From positions 2,044,001-2,108,000 of the forward strand of contig CM032803.1 of NCBI GenBank assembly GCA_019155185.1: 64,000 nucleotides of DNA, written 5' to 3'. This document shows, piece after piece, positions 55,901 to 64,000 of this stretch (its first letter is position 1; each line of letters opens with the position of its first letter). Source of the DNA: Beaufortia kweichowensis. Its lineage: Eukaryota > Chordata > Actinopteri > Cypriniformes > Gastromyzontidae. The position numbers and the translations under genes were made by a program. Under the pieces are notes generated by a model. The model did not search any database and was not told the origin of the DNA. It saw only the letters and a program-made list of their open reading frames with translations.

Positions 55901-58900
55901 GTTCCTCTGGATGGTTTCCTGTGGTGGTCGAATGAGAAACAGGCACGTAAATAGCCCCATCTGAATTACCGTGTGTACGAGTAAGTGATTCGATACAGCA
56001 CATTTACAGTTAATGCTAAACTGAACTTTCCCTTGAGCATCTCTAATGTAAATAAATAAATCAATCAGCAGTTGATTCATTCGTTTATCCGTTGGTTTAT
56101 TCATTCATTCCTTTGCGGTATATAACAATAATCCCAATATGATTTATAGCACATTTTGAGTGAAAAACCATCACCTCCTCCAGTAACCTGGCTGGTGGAG
56201 TCATGGTAAAGTATTTTAATATAATGCAGTTTATTAGCAGATAGACTATTCGACTCGGCTGGTAGAGCTACGAGTTATGTTCGTCCCTCTGAGAAATTTC
56301 CATTTGCTGGAATGCATGTCCTAATTAAACAATCGAATCAGATGGCTAACGCTGAGCTCTGTTTTCCTTGTTTGTTTGCTACCCTCAAGCCAATTATGCT
56401 TGGGCTGTGTTACTTGAACATGATGTTAGCCAGGCGGACTAATTAAATTGGTGAGCTGGTGTCCCTCCGAGCACAGCGGTGTGATACAAGCTCATAAACA
56501 TTTCTGTCCCGGCTGCATTCAACCGGCGTATGAACTTAAATGAAAGAACAGCTATGATGTGCTTTTACTTCCTAAGATGGTCACGGTGTGATTTTGCGTG
56601 TTCATTTTTGAAGTGTTTCAACGAATTAAATGGAAACATTGTTGTAAAAGGTGCCATACATTTATTTATTTAGCATTTTTGAACACCAAAAGGAAAGTGT
56701 CTTATTAAATGTATCATTAAAATCACATCTGAGAAATCACACCTGTCTCTGTGAAGTGAGTAGTTAAAATAAAAAATGCTGAAATTCACACCTTTAATAT
56801 AGACCATACTGAGAACATCTATTCTGACAACACTGGATTGTATTTCTAAATGTTCAAGCTCATAATAATTGAGTCATCAGAAGTGTTAACAAACAAGATA
56901 CGTGTGAAAATTCTTTATTATTAATTAGCAAGTCATGTTGGTGTGGAACAGAGATGTTCAGAAGTTTAATTGCTATCTGTAACATCTGAGCGCTGCGTGT
57001 CACGGCACGCAAACAAAAGAGAAAGTCGTGTCCATATCAACAAGGAGTAATAGTTGATAACATTTCATCTTAGTCTTATTCTATAAACTTTTCATTCGAA
57101 ACTTTTTTATCTTTTGTTGTTCTACTAGTTTGTGTAATTGGCTTTTACAGTTTTACAGAGATATTAAGGAACCGCTGTGACAATAACTACACAAAATGTG
57201 ATTTAAAATGTAAACTTTGACGCCAACCACTAAAATAAATGTGTAACATAATAAGGTAAAATGACAACAACGTGACATAACTGCATAATGTAAATGGTTC
57301 ATATACTTTAAAAATTGCAAACAGTATAGTAAACATTGTAGTATCCATTCCACCCTTTATTGTATCCGTTGGCCTTATCCGTGCATTCATATTTCTTTCG
57401 ATTGTTATCTTATGCCTTACTCCTCCTCTTTCTCTGTTTTTCTTCCATCCCTTTCTTTCATGTCTATTTTCCTCTTGCAGATGTCCTGCAGCGTGACACT
57501 CTTTGAACAGACATTCATAAATCAGGGCGAGATGTTGTGAGGAAAAGTGAGATACACACGGTGACACACGGCAAGACTCCCCTCATAGAAGCCCGAGAAG
57601 AGAACACGTACATTTGACAGCAGGTTTTCTCATTCCTTTTCTCTCGTTTCGTTCATCACAGCAAGACACATGGAGAGAGAGGAATAGGAAAGCAGAAATT
57701 GACAGAAATGGATATTAGACCACAGACATGTATAAACACCATTACACAAACATGTATAAAAGTAGCTGTAGTAAGACATTAACTAGGTCTTAAGTAAATT
57801 TAGAAGGTGAAGCGTTGTAAACTTTAGCAGTTTTACTTTCATCATGAACAAAAACATAGCTTGCCGCTGGATAATTCAGAATGCTGTAAATAACAGTTTT
57901 CACATTATGTTTCTTCCACCATGCAGCTTAATGTCTGTGTGATCCATAGAGGATCCCAGATTCACAAATGCTTTCACAGAGGAGCAGTAGATGTGTGTTT
58001 GTGCTCAGACAGGCAAAGCCAGTGACAGAGAGGGTGTATTTTTAGATGGCATGTTATAATAGGCACTACTGGTAAAAAATGACATTTCCTGACCACTCCA
58101 CTGCCATGGTACAGAATGTTCCACACATACACCGCTGTATGCCACCAGAATATAACAGACACTCGTGTTTCTTGTTGTGTAACAAAACATAATAAGCTGG
58201 ACTGAAGCATCCTTAAAATGAACCTTGAGATGAAATTTGGATTATTGCATGGTGCAAATCCAGGCAAATGTCTAGTTTTCACCAAAGGTTTTCACCATAC
58301 TGTTAGTCAATATTTGAGGTTTAAATACCCATGTGAGGTCTGCTAAGTTTTTAAAGCATTTTTTATTTTTAAAGTATAATTTTTTTTTCAGGTAATGTGC
58401 TGTTTTCAGAATTGAATCCATTGCTTCTGGTTTGTCCATTGTATTCACAGAAATCCTAAGTATGTTGGATCTCCAAAATACTTTTTCGTCACACGTAAAA
58501 TAGATAACTCATCCATGCATAGACTCCAGACTTCAAAACAATATCAGTCTATCAACAGCGGTTTAGTAAAATGTAAATGAATAGTTTATATAGTGTATTA
58601 GAAATAAACAAATTCTGTGAGAATTTGTATTTCAAGTTTTGATTTATTTTGCCTGAATTGCCTGGAGACAGCAAACCGTGAGACTGATTTTAGTAAAGCT
58701 TTCCATTAACACATGTGCTAAGCAATGAACAGCATTTTATTAATACTTTTTCGTATTACATTATTAATATTAAGGAGCACATTTTCTTTAGTTTGCCATA
58801 TTATTTTAACACAATGCAATATACGATTACCTTCTCCATAAAGGTACATGCTGCTACAATATGTTATCTAAGAAAGCAAAATATCTTATGTCAGAAGCAC

Positions 58901-58984
58901 ATCTATGATATCTTAAAATGCTGCACACATAGACAGCTCAGTAGATTTTGGAACATAGCCATTGTCTCTTTTACACACGCATGG
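52944..58984. other. Intergenic DNA, no supported gene
   Basis: No repeats with ends were recognised. One acceptor-like site with a 20-codon frame (57481) and a repeat-free patch at 56300-56580 are discussed under findings. Confidence 0.5.
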
Positions 58985-59252
58985 CCTTTAAAATTCCAGC
59001 TTTTTATTTCAGTCACGAGACAACCACATTAATCACTAAACGCAGCCAAAGGCTGCCCGGAGACCCGGACGACGTAAATCAGTAAGATTCAGATTACTGA
59101 TAAATGCTTCCTCGACTCCGTTCCATAAACAGATCAGTGATTGGTTATCGTTCAGTCACCCATGCAGATCCTGTGATGTCCCGGAGCCCTCTCTGGGTCC
59201 ACTTGGCAGACGCCCCGGCCATCTCTGCTCTGGATGCCTGACCCATCTTGCC
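58985..59252 (-). other. Candidate minus-strand terminal exon with polyA signal (hypothetical)
   Basis: On the minus strand a very good acceptor (TTCTTCCTCCCTTCTGTCAG) ends at 59253. It is followed by a frame of 35 codons from 59252 to TAA at 59145-59147 (starts GKMGQASRAEMAG, ends WVTER). About 140 nt further on come AATAAA at 59003-59008 and a GT-rich stretch (TGCGTGTGT). The coding part is far more GC-rich than its surroundings. All three frames are open for more than 30 codons, so the frame itself proves little. No family was recognised. It is a last exon of an unknown coding or non-coding gene lying to the right, or a chance alignment of signals. Confidence 0.25.
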
Positions 59253-62118
59253 CTGACAGAAGGGAGGAAGAAGAACTGCACAAATTAAAAGATTCATGAA
59301 GCACACGCTGCCTTCACTGTATAGTCGATGGTACGTTTCATATGCTTTGCATTTTTATGATGTACTCTTGCCCTTTACATATCTCATAGAAGATTAGATA
59401 CTGTTGTCTTCCTTGATTCATGCTCATTGCATTTTTCCACAGATCTGCTGTTGGTAACCAATTCACGTCACAGTTACGGTCTTATACCGTTAAATAGTCA
59501 TGGTTATATTAGATTCAACCCAAACTTCATTAACTGCTCAGTTCTCAAGTGGAACTAATCAAATTTCATTGAGGCCTGGGGAATGCATTCCATTCTCCAA
59601 CCAAAAGTGCTGCAACGAGACCGTAAGAATGGTCCTGAAAACCCCTGGTATCGTTATTTAGAGAAGATAAGTGCTGGTAAAATGTCAGTACAGAAATATA
59701 ACTATAAACTGCACTAAAGCTCAACAGCAGGCTTTGTTTGGACATATGCTCCCTGGTGCTGGGAATGTTGTGGCATTGCTGGTTGTCAGAAATACATCTC
59801 CCAGATGGATAGATGAATGGTATCACCATTGGGAATCCACAGTGGAGCCATCCATTACTTTTGTTTGCTATTTCTTTCTCTTTCATTGTACACACACCAA
59901 TACATGGCCACACACACACACATACTGGTCCACAGAAAGTAACCCCGTTTTTGTTGAGTTCAGCAGAAATACCACAATATCCTTGCGGGCCCCTAACACG
60001 AGCCATTGAGAATCAAAGTCAGAACGAGAGAGAAGCAAAAAAGGGGGTCATGTGACACATGGATAAGTCTGATTTTGTTTATAGACGTCATAAAGTTTGA
60101 GCCATTTCACCCCATTTAGTCATCAGCAATAATTCAGCCTTGAGCATAGCGTTAAAAGCATGTTAATTTCTTACAGACCTCTTTAAAAAAACAGTCATTC
60201 TTTGTGTGTGACACACAAAAATAAACAACTCTGCACAGCTTAGCCATATGAGCAAAAACAAAAATACAAAAAAGCTACTGATGCAACATGAAAACTTCTG
60301 TAGTTGCTCGAGTTATTTGACTTTAAATTCCTTAGAAACAAGTGTTTGTTGGAAGCCAAAGCACTTTAAAAATCTGGATTTTTGTTATTAGTAAATGTGG
60401 AAACTATTATACAGAAACTGGAAACATGAAATTAATTTAAACTCTATAAACATGAGGTTGTAGGATTCCAAACAAATGTCCAAATAAAGCCATAAAATCG
60501 AGAGTCTATTTCTAGGTCACTAAACAAATGTAAACAAATATGTGACATGTCCATCTTAACTAATTTGTACAAAAGGTCAGACTTCCTTGTTTCCATTGAA
60601 GCACGTAAAATGCACTTTGGAACATTTTAAAATCATGCTGTGATAACATGAATCTTGTGAAGTCTGTGCCAGCTGCGGTCATTTAAGCAGAAGGGGGGCA
60701 TACAAAATAGTAAAAAAGTATGTCAACTTTCTATTAAAAACTGTTCAAAAAAGTATTAAATCACAAACTTCCAAAAAAATACATATTTTTACTCTTGAAC
60801 CCCACGTTAACTGATGACGGGGAGAGAGAGAGAGATGGAAGAGGTTAGGAGTGAAAGGGTTTATTGTTCTCTATTAGATGGAGGAGGTTGGGTTTGTTTA
60901 TAGTAGAGTGAAATGGTCTGCTCTTAGTTTAAGCAGGAGGGGTTGGGGAAGAGAAGATGAGCTACAGCTTCCAGACAAAGTTCATCTTCTAAACCTTCCT
61001 TCTCCAGTCATTTACGTGTCTTTTTTGTTTTTTCCACTGCAGGTTGGGGTGTGCTGTCTGATCAATGCCTTCAAACGCTTCCTACAAAAAAACATTCCCC
61101 CGTAACCCATCAACCACTTCTACTGCCCGACTACGCCTCCAGATAGAGAAGGAACAAAGAAAGAGGAGAAGCACAAAGCGTTACGATACCATCTATGAGT
61201 GCGCTGTGCAGAATTCTCTGGATGTTCCTTATATGTGCTCAGGTGGATCTCACGATGGATGTCCTGAGACTGGAATGGGGATAGCGGTTGTAATTATGCC
61301 TCCCCCTAAACAGCTTGTAGGCTGCCAGCCAGAATGCCTTCTGTGAACTACAATTGTGTGTGTGAGAGAGTGTATAGCAGTGGGTCCGCCAGCTGGACAG
61401 ATGATTCAAGGATCTTTAATATCCTGTGGAGACCCTGTTAACACACAAGCACGTGTTCTCACATTTAGACATATGCGTGCATACTTAAAAAATGAAAAAT
61501 GACACACAAGCAGATCCAAAAATGAGATTTTGTAGACGATAAATAGAGTTTAGGAAACTAAACTTTACAATCCGCCTGACGCTACAGGTCTCAACATAGG
61601 GACAGATGTGCCGTGAACTTTAAAATAGCACCTCAGAGATTGCGCCGATCCAGATTGTTGTGCATTTGTTGGCCTGTTTGTGTGAGCCTGTGGGTTTGTA
61701 TGTACATATATATTCATAGACCTACTTTGTTAAGGATGGAAATCTGGTGCTCTGCTACAATCTCTCAGTTCTTCACCATATGGCAGGCATGAGACTTGGC
61801 GCATCGCAAGGGCCACGAGAGACAAGAAGAGGGAGACAGAGAGAGATTGGTAGAGTTTACTTTGAGCAGTGTGTGTGTCTGTGTGAGATTGTGAGGCTGA
61901 GCGAGTGATTGAGCACGCTGGAGACAAGGAGGGCGTTCTGGAATTGATTTATCACCGTTTGGAACGGGAGGGATGTGTGAATGTGTGAAGGGATCTGGGT
62001 TTTTTAAACTCTGACAGGATGCTTATTATGTTGCACCCTAGAGAGAGAAAGAAATACGACGAAGAACATGCTTTAAGATGGAAAGATGCAAACAATGGAA
62101 AGATGCAACTTAGATCGC
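59253..62118. other. Intergenic or intronic DNA, one acceptor-like site
   Basis: Nothing certain. At 61043 a strong acceptor on the + strand (TTTTTTCCACTGCAG) precedes a 20-codon frame and, overlapping it, an ATG frame at 61065-61346 with a basic stretch (EKEQRKRRSTKR). Neither resembles a known family. Overlapping frames of 112-146 codons at 59.6-60.0 kb look like chance. Confidence 0.45.
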
Positions 62119-62330
62119 TACACATGTACGTTAAAATATGCTTTTTGCACTACTATACTAGATTTAAATCCACTAGGTGTAATCCACTTATTCCAACTCA
62201 TTTAAAGTCATTTCAACTCGTGATGTGTTGAAATTACTTTAAATGAGTTGAAATAGTTCAAATAATTTGTAAAACTTAGTTGATTAGACTTAAAATTGTA
62301 TAGCAACAAAGAATATTTTTTACAGTGTAT
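62119..62330. mobile_element. Palindromic MITE, Tc1/mariner-like (about 212 bp)
   Basis: The two halves are diverged inverted copies. The inner arms are clear (TTCCAACTCATTTAAAGTCA against TACTTTAAATGAGTTGAA). The outer ends are TACACATGTA on the left and TTTTTTACAGTGTA on the right, with TA at each edge as for TA-target elements. Left and right halves differ at many positions, so the element is old. No transposase. Confidence 0.7.
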
Positions 62331-64000
62331 TAGTAATATTGATGCTTGCTTTAGCAAATGACATAACTATTTACTTAATAGTTTACCATTAAAGACAATT
62401 TAAGTAACAAACACTGTGTCCAAGTTTATGCTATCAAACCGAATTCTATCCCACCACACTACCGTAATCTTCTCTCTTCATCCTCAAGGGAATGTACAAA
62501 GAGCTTCCCAAAAGAGCTCTCCTCTCACATCATTATCGCTCTTTGAAAACAGAGAATCTAGAAAAAGCGTTTAATTCCAGACAAACTGATACATCATCGC
62601 ACTTCTGTAGGCCACAAGGGCTCCATTGATCGGCTTGTTTTCAGGGCGAGAGAGAAAGAGTGAAAACTGAGCCACTTCAATTTTTTCTTGTTACTACTTG
62701 AAAATTCCTTTCATCTTTGAGCAAGACTTGATGGTTTTGCCGAGGAATAAATGGAAATGAAATATTCATATTGTATTATTCTGCTTAATTTTCAATAGCT
62801 GCACTTGGAATGCTTTAGCAATTTTGTACATTTTTGTTCATTATTGTAATAAATCTCAGTTGACTCAGAAGAGATAGATGGAGACTGAGAGATTACACAT
62901 ATCCTCAACAAACCATCAATCATCTCCTCATATTCATGACGAATAGGTTTTATCCCATTACAACAAGTCAGTCTCTATTATTATATGCTGCTAAAATGAT
63001 ACACGCTAATTAATTATTGAAAACTATTTGAGCAACATGACTTATGATCAGTGCACTAATATATTGATTTTCAAAGATTAGGTTTCAGGCACTGAGCATG
63101 CTTCCAAACAGCTAATTACAATAACGCTCGATCGCTGAAGAAAATAAAAGATGTGTAATGTCTCTCTCCAGATATTTTCAAAAGTGCACCAGCTCATTAT
63201 TGATGAATATTCAGGCCCAAACGAAACAAAGAAAGATCTAGTAGCTGTTGTCTGAAAGCCATGTTCAAATTAATCTGTTTTCTCCGTGACTCACGCTAAA
63301 AGATAACGAGCGCTTTCAAAATTTCCTTCATGTTAACGACTTGAATTTCGCTTCAACAACAACAACTAAAAAGCCAGCTTGACAAAGGAGACGACGACTA
63401 AGATGATGAGAAATCAGAGCTGTGGAGTGTGATAAAGTGATTCAGCATCTTTTGTTCCTCGTACTCTTGGCCTGCTGTCCCTCTCTCTCAGGGTGTCTGA
63501 TTGGCGGCGGAGTGAGAAGTCAAAGGTCATGTGAAGTCTGACAAAGGGCCCGGGCCAATACAAAAGTTACTAAGTGTGTCAGATAGGGAGGGGGGACTGA
63601 AGCAGACCTCCTGCTTGGTCCCCTAACAAAGAACCATCAGCATGTGAACAGCCACGAGTGTCAGCACTCCAGCCCGACGTTCCATCCCCCATGGAGGGCC
63701 TCTCTAATGGCATGCCCTCTGTCAATGTGGGGGAAGATCTCTGAATATGCGTTTAATCAGTGGCTGGCATAAGGGGCCGTGTGTGTTTGGGTGAGGGGTT
63801 GCTAAACGTGATGGGTGCTGTGCAACAAAGAACAACCAACGTGTGCCTCTTGTTTTCTTTTAAATATATTAAAGACTGGAGGAGGGGAAAGAAATGTAAA
63901 AGTCAGTGTGAGTCTTGGATGGGAACCTAGACGTGCATTCTTAGCCGTTCAATTATAAGTGGAAAGTTCCATTGGAGTCACAAATGAGGCTACATACTTG
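62331..64000. other. Intergenic DNA, repeat-free, conserved-element-like
   Basis: No repeats, no credible frames. The stretch combines AT-rich homeodomain-type words (GCTAATTAATTATTG, CAGCTAATTACAATAA) with a GC-richer patch around 63500-63570. Such a mixture is typical of developmental enhancers, but that is inference. Confidence 0.4.
63517..63529 (+). promoter_or_regulatory. Possible DR1 nuclear-receptor site
   Basis: AAGTCAAAGGTCA differs by one base from the DR1 consensus AGGTCAAAGGTCA bound by HNF4/RXR-type receptors. It lies in a repeat-free, GC-richer patch. A match this short is expected several times by chance in a genome, so function is unproven. Confidence 0.25.

Noticed and set aside
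59566..60009. 146-codon minus and 112-codon plus frames overlapping each other
   Set aside because: They run through CA-rich low-complexity sequence, with no splice context, signal peptide logic or family motif.

Overview
The window looks like nuclear DNA of a ray-finned fish, most likely a cypriniform. The evidence is vertebrate GT-AG introns, an xCT protein with the vertebrate exon plan, short introns, very dense microsatellites, tRNA-derived SINEs with an L2-type tail, and palindromic MITEs of kinds common in cyprinid genomes. The genus cannot be fixed from this sequence alone.

Positions 1-8455 hold the only gene that can be called with certainty. It is the 3' part of slc7a11 (xCT, light chain of cystine/glutamate antiporter system xc-) on the + strand. 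Twelve coding exons, all in phase, encode 452 residues aligning to about human residues 48-499, and end at a TGA at 7469-7471. A 3' UTR of about 1 kb carries AATAAA at 8432. The start codon, N-terminus and promoter lie upstream of the window. Introns hold SINE/L2 fragments, one copy of a dispersed repeat and microsatellites.

Positions 8460-64000 are about 55 kb of gene-poor, AT-rich DNA. From general knowledge of vertebrate synteny, this may be the gene-poor flank between SLC7A11 and PCDH18; nothing in the window proves it. It holds an L2 3' fragment (10.65 kb), several non-autonomous DNA transposons (11.6, 14.7, 18.2, 62.1 kb), two diverged pieces of the 14.7 kb family (34.9, 44.3 kb), two further copies of the dispersed repeat seen in the gene (21.3, 31.0 kb), a tRNA-SINE (52.8 kb), a 406-bp polypyrimidine block (12.1 kb), a 197-bp GA tract (49.8 kb), and a perfect 39-bp hairpin (43.8 kb).

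The most interesting leads are small exon-like segments with strong splice acceptors and short open frames. They include two minus-strand candidate terminal exons with polyadenylation signals (13.2 kb, with a weak S100-like EF-hand look, and 59.2 kb) and a phase-compatible plus-strand pair (39.84 kb and 51.43 kb). They are hypotheses, not gene calls. No CRISPR array, operon, phage, rRNA or functional tRNA gene is visible, and I found no convincing new multi-gene system.
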